From UBA11606 sp039188975 (GTDB lineage: Bacteria > Actinomycetota > Acidimicrobiia > Acidimicrobiales > Aldehydirespiratoraceae): 64,000 nt of DNA. The notes beneath the pieces were generated by a model. The model had not been told where the DNA came from, searched no databases, and saw only the letters and a list, made by a program, of their open reading frames with translations. The stretch lies in the NCBI GenBank assembly GCA_039188975.1, contig JBCCYT010000005.1:6794-70793 (forward strand). Reading direction: 5' to 3'. Positions 24,546-34,093 of the stretch are shown here, piece after piece; position 1 is the stretch's first letter, and each line of letters opens with the position of its first letter. The position numbers were made by a program, and so were the translations under genes.

Positions 24546-25296
24546 CCGCGCCCTGGGCCGGTACTCGGTCCGGGTCGAGCCCGAGCTGTTCGGCAAAGGC
24601 CCGCATCCAGGCGTCATAACCCCGGTCGTTCGGGTGGAACAGGTCGGCCGAAACCCCCCGGTGTGGGGCAACCATGTGCGGTCCGAGTTCGGCGACGAGA
24701 ACCCGGTGGTCGGCGGCGGTTTCGCGCAGGGCCCGATTGACGTAGCGGCCCGTCGGGCTAAACGACGGCGCCGGGAGCGCCGAAATGATGGCCCCGGCGG
24801 GGAGCGCGGCAACCAGACGGTTGAGTCGCTCGGCCAGAGCCGACGGGTTGGGGTTGCGCATGAGATCGTTCGAGCCGACGCAGACCGTGACGATCGTGGG
24901 CGCCGCGGGCAGGAGATCCAGCAACGGGAGTTGTTCATCGATGACGTGTTCGCTCGTCGCCCCGGACCGGCTCAGATTCACGAGCGCATGAGGCCGATCA
25001 TCTGCGGCAAGGGCGGCGTCGATGCGAGCGATCCAGCTGTGGTCGATCGTCGAGGCACCGATGCCCTGTGCCGTCGAGTCTCCGAGTGCGGCCCACAACG
25101 GCAGCGCGCCGGGGCCGTCCGCCGCCGTCAGGGCCGATTCGGTGATGGCGTGCCAGTCGCGCTCGATGGGGTCGATCTTCGCGGACACGGTGCGTACCGC
25201 GGGATTGACCCGCTGCATGACGCGCGTGAGACGGGCCGGCGTCCACGGCGGCCGGGCATCCAGCGCTTCGATGATGGGATGGCGTTCCTCGGTCAC
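24520..25296 (-). CDS. SGNH/GDSL-family hydrolase
   Basis: 258 residues. Block I LGDSTAQGIG contains nucleophile S74. The oxyanion Asn is N143 in VGSNDLMRNPN, and the charge-relay block is DLFHPNDRGYDAW near 225-235. No signal peptide is seen, so it is probably cytoplasmic. It should be an esterase or lipase acting on small acyl esters; the natural substrate is unknown. It is convergent with the exporter permease and divergent from the ABC-F gene (47 bases between starts). Confidence 0.88.
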   Translation of the reverse strand: MTEERHPIIEALDARPPWTPARLTRVMQRVNPAVRTVSAKIDPIERDWHAITESALTAADGPGALPLWAALGDSTAQGIGASTIDHSWIARIDAALAADDRPHALVNLSRSGATSEHVIDEQLPLLDLLPAAPTIVTVCVGSNDLMRNPNPSALAERLNRLVAALPAGAIISALPAPSFSPTGRYVNRALRETAADHRVLVAELGPHMVAPHRGVSADLFHPNDRGYDAWMRAFAEQLGLDPDRVPAQGAVTSRLPGP

Positions 25297-25343
25297 GCCC
25301 GCACCTCGTGGGAGCCATGGGGGATGGTCGTAGTCTGCGGCAC

Positions 25344-27104
25344 GTGATCCTCGTCGACGTGGACCGTGTCAGTATGAGCCGGCCGCTGCGGCCCCTGTTC
25401 GCCGACGTGTCGGTGACGGTTGCGGCGGGCGATCGGTTGGGTGTGGTCGGCATCAACGGCACCGGCAAGTCGACCTTGCTGTCGATCATCGCCGGGACGC
25501 GCGAACCGGAGTCGGGAGAGGTGCGCCGCGGGCGGGGCGTGACGATGGCGGCGGTCGACCAGGTCACGACCTTGCCGTCCGGCTCGGTTCGAGACGCAGT
25601 CGGCGGTGGGTGGCGAGGAGAGGCGGCCCTGCATCGGCTTGGCCTCGCCGACGTGATCGACCGTCCGGTCGATCAGCTGTCGGGAGGACAGGAAAAGCGG
25701 GTGTCGCTTGCCAAGGCCCTGGTGACCGACGCCGACCTTCTCGTTCTCGACGAACCCACCAACCATCTCGACGTCGACGCCATCGAGTGGCTGGAACATG
25801 AACTCGAGCAGTTCCGGGGTGGTTTGGTGATCGTCACCCACGATCGCTACGTGCTCGATCAGGTTGCGACCCGTGTGCTCGAACTGGACCGAGGCGCCGC
25901 CTACGTGCACGAGGGTGGCTACGCCGGCTATCTCGAAGGCCGAGCGGCACGTGAGGAGCGGGCGGCCGCGCACGAATCGACCCGTCAAAATCTGGCGCGC
26001 CGGGAGCTGGCGTGGCTGCGACGAGGGGCCAAGGCCCGGACCCGGAAGAGCCGGGCTCGGGTGGAGCGCGCAACCGAGCTCATCAACACCCGGGCTCAGG
26101 CGGCGGCGCGAGATGGGGATCTCGATCTTGACTCGCTTCACCAGGGCACGCCGCGCCTTGGTGACCAGGTGGTCGAGTTGCATGACATCACGGTCGGCTT
26201 CGATGCCGATGCGCCGCTGGTATCGGGACTCGACCTGTTGCTCGATCGGCGTGAGCGACTCGGCATCGTGGGTGCGAACGGGTCAGGCAAGTCGACGCTG
26301 CTCGATGTGATCGCCGGCCGGCGGGCGCCGCTTGGCGGGCATCGAGTGCAGGGACCGACGGTCGCGATCGGGCTCAACGACCAACAAGGCCGAGATCTCG
26401 ATCCCCAGATGCGTGTCCGGCACGCGATCGCGGGCGAGGGGGCTGAGCCGGATTGGTGGGACGTTCAGTTGCTGGAACGCTTCTGGTTCGACGGTGACGC
26501 GCAGAAGTCACCGATCGAGCTGTTGTCCGGCGGTGAGCGACGTCGGCTGCAGCTGGTGCTGACGTTGGCGGCGAAACCGAACGTGTTGTTGCTCGATGAG
26601 CCCACCAACGACCTTGATCTCGACACGCTGCGGGCGTTGGAGGACTTTCTCGACGATTGGCCGGGGGCGGTGGTTGTGATCAGCCATGACCGCACGTTCC
26701 TCGATCGAACGGTCAATGACGTGTTGGTCATCGATGACGGTGAAGCCCGTCGGTGGCCAGGCGGGTACGCCGGCTGGCTCGGCGACCGGGAGGGCGCCAG
26801 CAATATCCGGACGCTCGACACGTCGGGCGGTTCGACCCCAGCGGCCGACACTCGAGAACGTCCTGAACGCGCACATCGATCACGCTCGACGGTGCGTCAC
26901 GAGCTGAAGGCGGCCGAAAAAGACATGGCTCGGCTCGAGAAGCGCGTCGTTGCGCTGCGCGATGAGCTCGCCGCCGCAGGAACCGATCACGCGGTGCTCG
27001 CCCAGGTCGGGTCGGCACTCGCGGCCGAAGAAGCGGCCCTGGCCGAGGCGGAGGAACGTTGGTTGGAGCGCACGGCCGAGATCGACGAGATCGACGGTCG
27101 CTGA
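25344..27104 (+). CDS. ABC-F family ATPase (Uup-like)
   Basis: 586 residues from a GTG (VILVDVDRVSMSRPLRPLF). It has two ABC domains and no membrane segments. The first has GINGTGKSTLL, LSGGQEKRVSLAKAL and LVLDEPTNHLDVDAIEWLE. The second has GANGSGKSTLL, LSGGERRRLQLVL and LLLDEPTNDLDLDTLRALEDFL. The linker is basic (RRELAWLRRGAKARTRKSRARVERA) and the C-terminus forms a coiled coil (about 515-586). This is the Uup layout. ABC-F proteins act on the ribosome to rescue stalled translation or give antibiotic resistance; which applies here is not shown. Confidence 0.9.
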   Translation: MILVDVDRVSMSRPLRPLFADVSVTVAAGDRLGVVGINGTGKSTLLSIIAGTREPESGEVRRGRGVTMAAVDQVTTLPSGSVRDAVGGGWRGEAALHRLGLADVIDRPVDQLSGGQEKRVSLAKALVTDADLLVLDEPTNHLDVDAIEWLEHELEQFRGGLVIVTHDRYVLDQVATRVLELDRGAAYVHEGGYAGYLEGRAAREERAAAHESTRQNLARRELAWLRRGAKARTRKSRARVERATELINTRAQAAARDGDLDLDSLHQGTPRLGDQVVELHDITVGFDADAPLVSGLDLLLDRRERLGIVGANGSGKSTLLDVIAGRRAPLGGHRVQGPTVAIGLNDQQGRDLDPQMRVRHAIAGEGAEPDWWDVQLLERFWFDGDAQKSPIELLSGGERRRLQLVLTLAAKPNVLLLDEPTNDLDLDTLRALEDFLDDWPGAVVVISHDRTFLDRTVNDVLVIDDGEARRWPGGYAGWLGDREGASNIRTLDTSGGSTPAADTRERPERAHRSRSTVRHELKAAEKDMARLEKRVVALRDELAAAGTDHAVLAQVGSALAAEEAALAEAEERWLERTAEIDEIDGR

Positions 27105-27149
27105 TCGATCGGGCCCGGGAATGCTGAGCGGGGCCCTGGCGTTATCCTG

Positions 27150-27788
27150 ATGACTATGACCGATACGGCATCCCCGGACACCACGAGCGAGATCCTGATC
27201 GTCACTGAAGCCGCTCGGGCGACGGTGCTCGACATTCGTTCCAATGAGGACGATGCGGAAGGCCTCGGCCTGCGGATCGAGGTCACCGGCGCTTCGGGGA
27301 CCGATTACACCTACGACCTGTCTCTCGAGCCCGTTGCCGAAGCCGCCGATGACGATCACCTTCATACCAGCGAAGGGCTCACGGTCATCATCCCGGCCAA
27401 CAGCGCCGACGCAATGAAGGGCGCAACGCTCGATCTGCCATCGGTTGCCGGCCAAGGCGGCCTGGTGATCCGCAATCCGAATCGGCCCAACCCGCTTGGC
27501 GACTTCGGCCAGCTGGAACTCGTTGGCGATACTGCCGAGAAGGTGCAGATGCTGTTGGCGGAGCGCATCAACCCAGCCCTTGCCTCACACGGTGGCTTTG
27601 CCGAACTCGTCGGCGTCGAGGGAGACAAAGCGTTTGTGACCATGGGTGGCGGTTGCCAGGGCTGCTCGATGAGTGCCGCGACCCTGCAGGAAGGCATTCA
27701 AAAAGCCATCCTCGACGCAGTGCCCGAGATCACCGAAGTGGTTGACACCACCGACCATCAGCAAGGCGAGAACCCCTACTACACCTGA
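27150..27788 (+). CDS. nfuA: Fe-S cluster carrier NfuA
   Basis: 212 residues; an ATG two codons downstream (27156) is an alternative start. The N-terminal half is a degenerate A-type (HesB-like) domain: ILIVTEAARATVLDIRSNED, LRIEVTGASGTDYTYDLSL. The C-terminal half is a NifU C-domain with the cluster-binding motif C169-Q-G-C172 in TMGGGCQGCSMSAATLQEGIQKAI. The protein assembles a 4Fe-4S cluster at the dimer interface and delivers it to apo-enzymes such as MoaA or the nuclease above. It converges with dxs. Confidence 0.93.
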   Translation: MTMTDTASPDTTSEILIVTEAARATVLDIRSNEDDAEGLGLRIEVTGASGTDYTYDLSLEPVAEAADDDHLHTSEGLTVIIPANSADAMKGATLDLPSVAGQGGLVIRNPNRPNPLGDFGQLELVGDTAEKVQMLLAERINPALASHGGFAELVGVEGDKAFVTMGGGCQGCSMSAATLQEGIQKAILDAVPEITEVVDTTDHQQGENPYYT

Positions 27789-27911
27789 GCTCCGGGTCGA
27801 TCTACGCCCCTTCGACGTGATGCGGCGGCTGGTCGATGGCGAGCGCCGGTACCGGAGCGAGCTTCGCGGCTGGTTTCCCCGATGGCCCGCGATCGGCTCG
27901 ACCGATGGGTG

Positions 27912-29762
27912 CTAGCTGAGCAGGCTGCGAACCGAGGCGGCGATGCCGTCCGCGTCGAGGCCGAACCCGGCGTGGATCTCGTCGGGATCACCGTGAGGGA
28001 TGTATTCGGTCGGGATGCCGAGCACCCGAACTCGGCAACTCGCCCCCTGTTCGCCCAGGGCATCGCGCACCCCGGCGCCGGCGCCCCCGATCCGCAGACC
28101 GTCCTCGATCGACACGACACAGTCGTGGCGGGTGAGATCATCGACCATCTCGGGGTCGAGCGGCATGACGACCCGAGGGTCATAGATCGTGCATTCGATA
28201 CCTTCGGCCGCAAGCAGCTCGGCGGCTGCGGTGGCGGCGGGCAACATCTGGCCAAAGCCAACGAGCGCGATCCGGCCGTCGCCCGACCGGACCTTGCGGG
28301 CGCGAAGACCGGCACCGACCTCGCCATGGCCAACATGAGCGGCCTTGCCCCGCGACCAACGGATGGCGACGGGACCGGACGTGATGTCGATCGCGTCCTC
28401 CATCATCTGCTGGAGTTCCTGATAGCTCGAGGGTGCGAACACCGTCATACCGGGCACCTTCGTCAACAACACCAGATCGAGGACACCATGATGGCTGGCG
28501 CCGTCAGGGCCCGTGATCCCGGCCCGGTCAAGACAGAAGATCACCGGCAAACCGTGGAGGCCGACGTCGAGGTTGACCTGATCGATCGCTCGGGTGAGGA
28601 AGGTCGAATACACCGCGACCAGCGGTCGTAGCCCACCCATCGCCATGCCGGCTGCGGAGGTGACCGCATGTTGCTCGGCGATGCCGACATCGAAACAACG
28701 ATTCGGGAAACGCTCGCGGAACGGCAACAGGCCGGTGGAGTCTGGCATCGCTGCCGTGATTGCCACGAGATCGATGTTCTGATCGCCGAGCTTCACGAGC
28801 GTTTCGCTGAAGGCTGCGGTGTAGGAGCCTTCCTTGAGGGCCGACCCGGTGTCGTTCAGACCCGGCTTGGCGTCGTGCATGTTCTTGATCGGGTCCTGCT
28901 CGGCCGGAGCGTAGCCCTTGCCCTTTTGCGTCAAGACATGGACGACGACGGGCCCGGCAAATTCAGCGGCGTTGTCCAGCGCCTCTTCCATCGACTCGAT
29001 GTCGTGACCGTCGAACGGACCCATGTAGCGAACGCCGAGGTCCTCGAAGAACGCCGACGGCTCCCACATCTCGCGGACGGCTGCCTTCGACATCCGCACC
29101 CCTCGGCTGATCTGTTCGCCAACCCAGGGAATGGACTCGGCGATCTCTTCGATCTTGGCTTGGCGGCGCATGTAGACGGGGTTGTTGCGGATCTTCACCA
29201 GGCTCTCGGAGAGCCGCGACACCGTCGGTGCGTACGACCGCCCGTTGTCGTTGAGCACGATCGTGACGTCGCTCCCCGCGTGGCCGAGGTTGTTGAGACC
29301 CTCAAACGCCATGCCACCGGTCATGGCGCCATCGCCGATGACCGCGACGATGCGGCGTCGAGCATCGGTGGCTTCGAACGCTGTCGCGATGCCGTGGGCA
29401 TAGCTGAGCACGGTCGATGCGTGGCTGTTTTCGATCCAATCGTGATCGGATTCCGTGCGACTCGGGTAGCCCGACAGTCCGCCGCTTTCTCGCAGGGTCG
29501 CGAAGTCGCCGGCCCGGCCGGTCAGCATCTTGTGGACATACGACTGATGGCCGGTGTCCCAGAGGATCACGTCGTGGGGTGAGCGAAACACCCGATGCAG
29601 CGCAATCGTGAGCTCGACCGCGCCGAGATTCGACCCGAGGTGGCCTCCGTGCTCGTTGATCGAGTCGATCACGAGGTGGCGGATCTGATCGGCGAGGTCG
29701 TCGAGTTCGGCGTACGACCGGCCGCGAAGATCGTCAGGCCCATTCAGGGCGTCGAGCAGCAT
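27912..29762 (-). CDS. dxs: 1-Deoxy-D-xylulose-5-phosphate synthase
   Basis: 616 residues, close to the family norm. The thiamine diphosphate region is IAVIGDGAMTGGMAFEGLNN with the VLNDNGRSYAPTVS segment. The central FDVGIAEQHAVTSAAGMAMGGLRP carries the conserved Glu, and the HLGSNLGAVELTIALH region binds substrate. It condenses pyruvate and glyceraldehyde-3-phosphate to DXP, the first step of the MEP isoprenoid pathway in the cytoplasm. Its start overlaps the end of the PAP2 gene by 29 bases on the same strand, so the two are probably cotranscribed; both could relate to polyprenyl metabolism (inference). Confidence 0.97.
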   Translation of the reverse strand: MLLDALNGPDDLRGRSYAELDDLADQIRHLVIDSINEHGGHLGSNLGAVELTIALHRVFRSPHDVILWDTGHQSYVHKMLTGRAGDFATLRESGGLSGYPSRTESDHDWIENSHASTVLSYAHGIATAFEATDARRRIVAVIGDGAMTGGMAFEGLNNLGHAGSDVTIVLNDNGRSYAPTVSRLSESLVKIRNNPVYMRRQAKIEEIAESIPWVGEQISRGVRMSKAAVREMWEPSAFFEDLGVRYMGPFDGHDIESMEEALDNAAEFAGPVVVHVLTQKGKGYAPAEQDPIKNMHDAKPGLNDTGSALKEGSYTAAFSETLVKLGDQNIDLVAITAAMPDSTGLLPFRERFPNRCFDVGIAEQHAVTSAAGMAMGGLRPLVAVYSTFLTRAIDQVNLDVGLHGLPVIFCLDRAGITGPDGASHHGVLDLVLLTKVPGMTVFAPSSYQELQQMMEDAIDITSGPVAIRWSRGKAAHVGHGEVGAGLRARKVRSGDGRIALVGFGQMLPAATAAAELLAAEGIECTIYDPRVVMPLDPEMVDDLTRHDCVVSIEDGLRIGGAGAGVRDALGEQGASCRVRVLGIPTEYIPHGDPDEIHAGFGLDADGIAASVRSLLS

Positions 29763-30603
29763 CGCTTGTCAGGGTACCCGCCGGACCCGGCAGGATTTGA
29801 GTCAGGCGGCCCGCAACTTTGATACCGATTCCGAGCGCAAGCAGGCCACCGACGGCGTCGAGCCAGAAATGATTGGCCGTCACCACGATCGCGAACAGGG
29901 TCAAGACCGGGTAGGCCGCGATCGCCACACGCGCCCACCGGCTCCGCAGGACCGGGTACAACGCAATCGTGCACCAGGTCGCCCAGGCAACATGCAGGCT
30001 TGGCATGGCTGCGTACTGATTGCTGATCGTCTCCATCGTGCCGGACTCAAATGACCACAGCCCACCGGGGTCGACGAGAGTGTCGACATAGTCGTGCCCT
30101 GGCTCACAGGCGCCGAACCGCGAGTCGCAATTGCCGAGCAAGCGCGGCGGCATCAACGGAAAGAAGGCGAACCCGACCAGCGCGACGCCGGTTGTCGCAG
30201 CCAGGGTCGAGCGCATGAACGTGTAGCGGCGAGGGAACCGCACGAACAGGTACACCATCGCCCCGATCGTCACCGCGAAGTGGAACGTGCCATAGAAGAC
30301 GTTCCAGAAGATGATGAACCAGTCCCACTCGAGGAATCGGTTGTGCAGCCACTCCTCGACGTACAGGCCGACCGCCCGCTCGATGTCGATGATGCGTTCG
30401 GCGTTGCGATAGGACGCCTCTTGCACCGACGCCCCCAGCGCCGACCCAAACTGGTTCCGGATGGCCGAGTAGATGACGTAGAAGGCGAGCGTCAACCCCA
30501 GCTCGACCCACCAGCGCAGCGGTCGAGCGGTTTCGGTTTCGGTTGCGGTTTCGGCGACGCCACTGCCGGGGGCCGGCGTCGACCCGTGCTCGGCGTCCGA
30601 CAT
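29734..30603 (-). CDS. PAP2-superfamily membrane phosphatase/transferase (AUR1/inositol-phosphotransferase-like)
   Basis: 289 residues with about six membrane helices after a Thr/Glu-rich N-terminus that contains short ETATETETA repeats. The catalytic histidines sit in MPSLHVAWATW and ANHFWLDAVGG, the second and third PAP2 motifs as found in AUR1/IPT-type enzymes; the first motif is degenerate. In Actinobacteria such proteins transfer inositol phosphate or remove phosphate from lipids. It lies directly upstream of dxs and overlaps its start. Confidence 0.87.
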   Translation of the reverse strand: MSDAEHGSTPAPGSGVAETATETETARPLRWWVELGLTLAFYVIYSAIRNQFGSALGASVQEASYRNAERIIDIERAVGLYVEEWLHNRFLEWDWFIIFWNVFYGTFHFAVTIGAMVYLFVRFPRRYTFMRSTLAATTGVALVGFAFFPLMPPRLLGNCDSRFGACEPGHDYVDTLVDPGGLWSFESGTMETISNQYAAMPSLHVAWATWCTIALYPVLRSRWARVAIAAYPVLTLFAIVVTANHFWLDAVGGLLALGIGIKVAGRLTQILPGPAGTLTSDAARRPEWA

Positions 30604-30696
30604 CGGGCCGGATCGTAACCGAGGTTCGCCTAGGCTGAGAGGCGTCTCGCGGTGCGACCGGCCCCGTCATCGTTCCCGTCTCGAGGGAGATGACCC

Positions 30697-31290
30697 ATGG
30701 GCCCCACCCATTTCTTGTTTCGTCGGTTCGCGAGCGTGCTGTGCGCCGCCGCCTTGAGCGCCGCAGTTGCAGCCGCGTGTTCGCCATCATCCGCGCCGGC
30801 CCCGCCGCCGACCGACAGCGCCCCGCCGCCGAATGACCTGGACGAGCCCGCGTCGCGGTCGCCGGAGGTCACCTGGCCGACGATCGGATGGTTGGTGCTC
30901 GACCTGGAGGCCGAGATCGCACTCGACCCGCACCAGTCGATGGCATGGACGGCTGGGACCGCCGCCCGATGGGACGCAACAACGGTCGAGGTCTGGACCG
31001 ACTCGCCCGACCCGGCGGATCCGCCGCAACGCCTGCGTGAACATCGCCGAGAAGCGAACCAGGCGGCGACCATTGCCGCGCTGCGAGGCATGTTCCACGC
31101 ATCGTTGGCTGATGGGCTCGTGGCGGTGGGTGACGATGATTCCACGACGTGGACCTACGAAGCGACGTACTCGGGCCTCGACACCGTCGTGCGAGAGACA
31201 TGGCGAATCGGTGTCGGTCCGGCGCCGTGGCTGGCGGGCGGCGGGGCCCACCGAGAGGAGTCGTTCGGCCCGTTTGGGGCCTCGCCATGA
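30697..31290 (+). CDS. Putative lipoprotein of unknown function
   Basis: 197 residues. The N-terminus MGPTHFLFRRFASVLCAAALSAAVAAACS is a lipoprotein signal with lipobox VAAAC. A Pro/Ser linker follows (about 29-57), then a domain of about 140 residues (WPTIGWLVLDLEAEIALDP, TWTYEATYSGLDTVVRETWRIGVG) not recognised as any family. It lies 64 bases before tldD on the same strand and may be in the same transcript. It could be a substrate or an envelope partner, but nothing shows this. Confidence 0.72.
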   Translation: MGPTHFLFRRFASVLCAAALSAAVAAACSPSSAPAPPPTDSAPPPNDLDEPASRSPEVTWPTIGWLVLDLEAEIALDPHQSMAWTAGTAARWDATTVEVWTDSPDPADPPQRLREHRREANQAATIAALRGMFHASLADGLVAVGDDDSTTWTYEATYSGLDTVVRETWRIGVGPAPWLAGGGAHREESFGPFGASP

Positions 31291-31354
31291 GAGAGAGCGT
31301 TCCGCCCCGATACCATGGGGCTCCCCCCTCACACCCCACCTTTTCGGAGGCACC

Positions 31355-32746
31355 GTGCTCGACCACGAGCTCATCAACCGCACCCTGTCCACCGCGATGC
31401 GAACCGGGGGTGAGTTTGCCGAGGTGTTCGTCGAAGACAAGCGGTCGTCGTCCGCGGTGCTCGACGACGGACGAGTCGAAGAACTCACCAGCGGCCGCGA
31501 CCGGGGCGCCGGGATTCGGGTCGTTGTGGGTGACACGACCGGCTTCGCCCATACCGCAGATTTGAGTGAGGCAGGTCTCCGAGCCGCAGCGGAAGCGGCC
31601 GCGTCGGCTGCACGAGGGGGAGGAGGCGCCAACACGGTCGTCGCGGTATCGCCGATCGACGTCGAGCGTGGCGCTCCCGTGCGGATCCCGCCCGAAGATG
31701 TCGCCAAAGCCACCAAGGTTGGCTTGTTGACACTCGCCAACGAAGCCGCCCGCGCCGAGGGTTCGGCCATCTCACAGGTGTCGGCCCGCTACGGCGACTC
31801 ACGGCGCCGGATCCTCGTCGCCAATTCCGACGGGCTCCTCGCCGAGGACGATCAGATCCGGACGCTCTTCAGCGTTTCATGCGTGGCCACCGGCGACACC
31901 GGACTGCAGACCGGTCGCGAATCGACGGGCCGTACCGTCGGTTTCGAACTGTTCGACGAGGCCGATGTCGAAGGGATGGGCCGTCGCGCCGCCGAGCGCG
32001 CGATCACCAAGCTGTCCGCCCGGCCCGCGCCGTCTGGCGCCGTACCCGTCGTCGTCGGCCCCGGTGGCGGCGGTGTGCTCTTCCACGAAGCGTGCGGGCA
32101 CGGCCTCGAAGCCGATCTCGTCGGCAAGTCGGCGTCGGTGTTCGCGAACCGGGTTGGCGAGCAGGTCGCCTCCCCGCTCGTGACCTTGATCGACGACGGC
32201 ACTATGGCCGGTGAGTGGGGTTACTTCGCGATCGACGACGAAGGCCGCCCGGCCGGTCACAACGTCTTGATCGAGAACGGCGTCCTCACCGACTACATGT
32301 GGGATCACCTGCGTGCTCGCAAGGAAGGCCGCGAGTCATCGGGCAACGGACGGCGCCAGAGCTATCAGCACCTGCCGATGGTTCGCATGACCAACACCTA
32401 CATCACGGCGGGCCATGACGATCCGGCCGACATCATCGCCGACACCGATTCCGGCGTGTACGTCGCCCAGCTCGGCGGTGGTCAGGTCAACACCGCGACC
32501 GGTGACTTCGTGTTCGGCATGACCGAGGCGTACCTCATCGAGAACGGTCAAATCACCGACCCGATCCGCGAGGGCAATCTCATCGGCAATGGGCCTGACG
32601 TGCTCACCCGGATCGACATGCTCGGCCACGACTTCAAGATGGGCTCTCCAGGGACCTGCGGCAAGGACGGCCAGGGCGTGCCGGTTGGTGATGGCACGCC
32701 GACGCTTCGGGTGACGTCGTTGACGGTCGGCGGCACTGCCGCCTGA
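31355..32746 (+). CDS. tldD: TldD-type zinc metalloprotease subunit
   Basis: 463 residues from a GTG four bases after GGAGG (31346-31350); the open frame extends upstream through the previous gene in another frame and is not coding there. The zinc motif HExxxH is H244-EACG-H249 within VLFHEACGHGLEADLVG, and the C-terminal MGSPGTCGKDGQGVPVG supplies the third-ligand Cys region. TldD forms a heterodimer with TldE/PmbA and trims unfolded peptides. Known substrates are CcdA antitoxin, the microcin B17 precursor and some RiPP leaders. No RiPP precursor is evident nearby. Two TldE-like genes follow, three and one bases after the preceding stops. Confidence 0.93.
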   Translation: MLDHELINRTLSTAMRTGGEFAEVFVEDKRSSSAVLDDGRVEELTSGRDRGAGIRVVVGDTTGFAHTADLSEAGLRAAAEAAASAARGGGGANTVVAVSPIDVERGAPVRIPPEDVAKATKVGLLTLANEAARAEGSAISQVSARYGDSRRRILVANSDGLLAEDDQIRTLFSVSCVATGDTGLQTGRESTGRTVGFELFDEADVEGMGRRAAERAITKLSARPAPSGAVPVVVGPGGGGVLFHEACGHGLEADLVGKSASVFANRVGEQVASPLVTLIDDGTMAGEWGYFAIDDEGRPAGHNVLIENGVLTDYMWDHLRARKEGRESSGNGRRQSYQHLPMVRMTNTYITAGHDDPADIIADTDSGVYVAQLGGGQVNTATGDFVFGMTEAYLIENGQITDPIREGNLIGNGPDVLTRIDMLGHDFKMGSPGTCGKDGQGVPVGDGTPTLRVTSLTVGGTAA

Positions 32747-32748
32747 CG

Positions 32749-34092
32749 ATGGCTGAACTTCTCGACATCGCCACCCGGGTCGCCGGGTGGGCCAACGCCG
32801 GCGAGCAACTTGAAGCGTTCGTCGTTCACGAAACCGAGACCGACGTCCGGGCCTACAACGGCGCGGTCGAATCCTTCACCCGAGCCGAGTCTCGTGGCAT
32901 CGGCGTTCGGGTCATCGTCGACGGCAAGCAGGGCTACGCCTACGCCGGGACGCTCGACGAAGATGCGCTCAGCGAGACGCTCCGCGAGGCCCGCGATAAT
33001 GCATCGTTCGCCGAACCCGACGAGTTCAACGGGCTGGCGACCCCCGATGACGTCGGCTTCGCTGACCTCGATCTGTGGTCCGACGACTTCGCGTCGTTCA
33101 CCACCGACGAGAAGGTGGCGTTGGCGATCGAGCTCGAGCGGCTGACGCTCGACGCCAATCCGTTGGTGAGTGGTGTCGAGTCGGCAGAGTACGTCGACAT
33201 GGCCTACGAGTCGGCCGTGGCAACGTCGACCGGAATCGCAGCCACCGGTCGCGGCACCGGGTGTTACGTGTCCACCCACTCGATGGCAGAGCGAGATGGC
33301 GAAACCCAGACGGGCTTCGGGTTCTCGCTCGGCCGCGATCCACGTGGACTCGACCCGGCCGCCGCCGCACGCGACGCCGGTGAGCGTGCGACCCGGCTAC
33401 TCGGCGGCACGAAGCCAGCATCGGAGCGCCTCACCGTCGTGCTCGACCCATTCGTGACGGCCCAATTCCTCGGCATCGTCGGCCATACGCTCACCGGGGA
33501 CGCCGTACTCAAAGGCCGGTCGATGTTCGCAGACCGTCTCGGTGATGCGGTCGCTGCTTCGTCGATCACGTTGGTTGACGATCCGACCAACGCCGATGCG
33601 TTCACTGCCGGCATCGTCGACGGCGAGGGACTCGCAACTCGCCGCGTGCCGTTGATCGTCGACGGCGAACTTCAGGCGTTTCTCCACAACGCCTACTCCG
33701 GTCGCCGAGCCGCCCGCCCGTCCACCGGTTCAGCGGTGCGGGGCGGTTTCAAGAGCGGACCGGGGGTCGGCGCGCAAGCACTCGCACTGACGCCCGGTGA
33801 TCGTTCACCCGCAGACCTGATCGCAGGGATCGACAACGGCTTTCTCGTGCAAGGCGTCGCCGGACTGCACTCGGGAGTCAATCCGGTGTCGGGCGACTTC
33901 TCGACCGGTGCGGAGGGGCTGCGGATCCGCAATGGCGAGGTCGCCGAACCAATCCGTGAAGTCACCATTGCCTCGACGTTGCAGCGGCTGCTTCACGACA
34001 TCGAAGGGATCGGTAACGATCTCGAGTGGTTGCCGATGAGCGCGGCAGGGGTTTCGCTCGTCGTCGCCGACGTGACGATGTCGGGAGCCTGA
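32749..34092 (+). CDS. TldE/PmbA-type subunit, first copy
   Basis: 447 residues. It lacks the HExxxH motif, as expected for the non-catalytic half. Conserved blocks are AESRGIGVRVIVDGKQGYAYAG, DPFVTAQFLGIVGHTLTGDAVLKGRSMF, DGEGLATRRVPLIVDGEL and GLHSGVNPVSGDFSTGAEGLRIRNGEVAEPIRE. It begins two bases after the tldD stop and so is the likely dimer partner. A clear paralogue follows immediately. Confidence 0.93.
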   Translation: MAELLDIATRVAGWANAGEQLEAFVVHETETDVRAYNGAVESFTRAESRGIGVRVIVDGKQGYAYAGTLDEDALSETLREARDNASFAEPDEFNGLATPDDVGFADLDLWSDDFASFTTDEKVALAIELERLTLDANPLVSGVESAEYVDMAYESAVATSTGIAATGRGTGCYVSTHSMAERDGETQTGFGFSLGRDPRGLDPAAAARDAGERATRLLGGTKPASERLTVVLDPFVTAQFLGIVGHTLTGDAVLKGRSMFADRLGDAVAASSITLVDDPTNADAFTAGIVDGEGLATRRVPLIVDGELQAFLHNAYSGRRAARPSTGSAVRGGFKSGPGVGAQALALTPGDRSPADLIAGIDNGFLVQGVAGLHSGVNPVSGDFSTGAEGLRIRNGEVAEPIREVTIASTLQRLLHDIEGIGNDLEWLPMSAAGVSLVVADVTMSGA

Positions 34093-34093
34093 G

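Noticed and set aside
27892..27906. ATCGG/CCGAT hairpin between nfuA and dxs as terminator
   Set aside because: Only five base pairs, no T-run.
27820..27915. Small plus-strand frame of about 32 codons between nfuA and dxs (VMRRLVDGERRYRSELRGWF...)
   Set aside because: It looks somewhat protein-like but has no ribosome binding site, is very short and overlaps the dxs end; not enough to call a gene.
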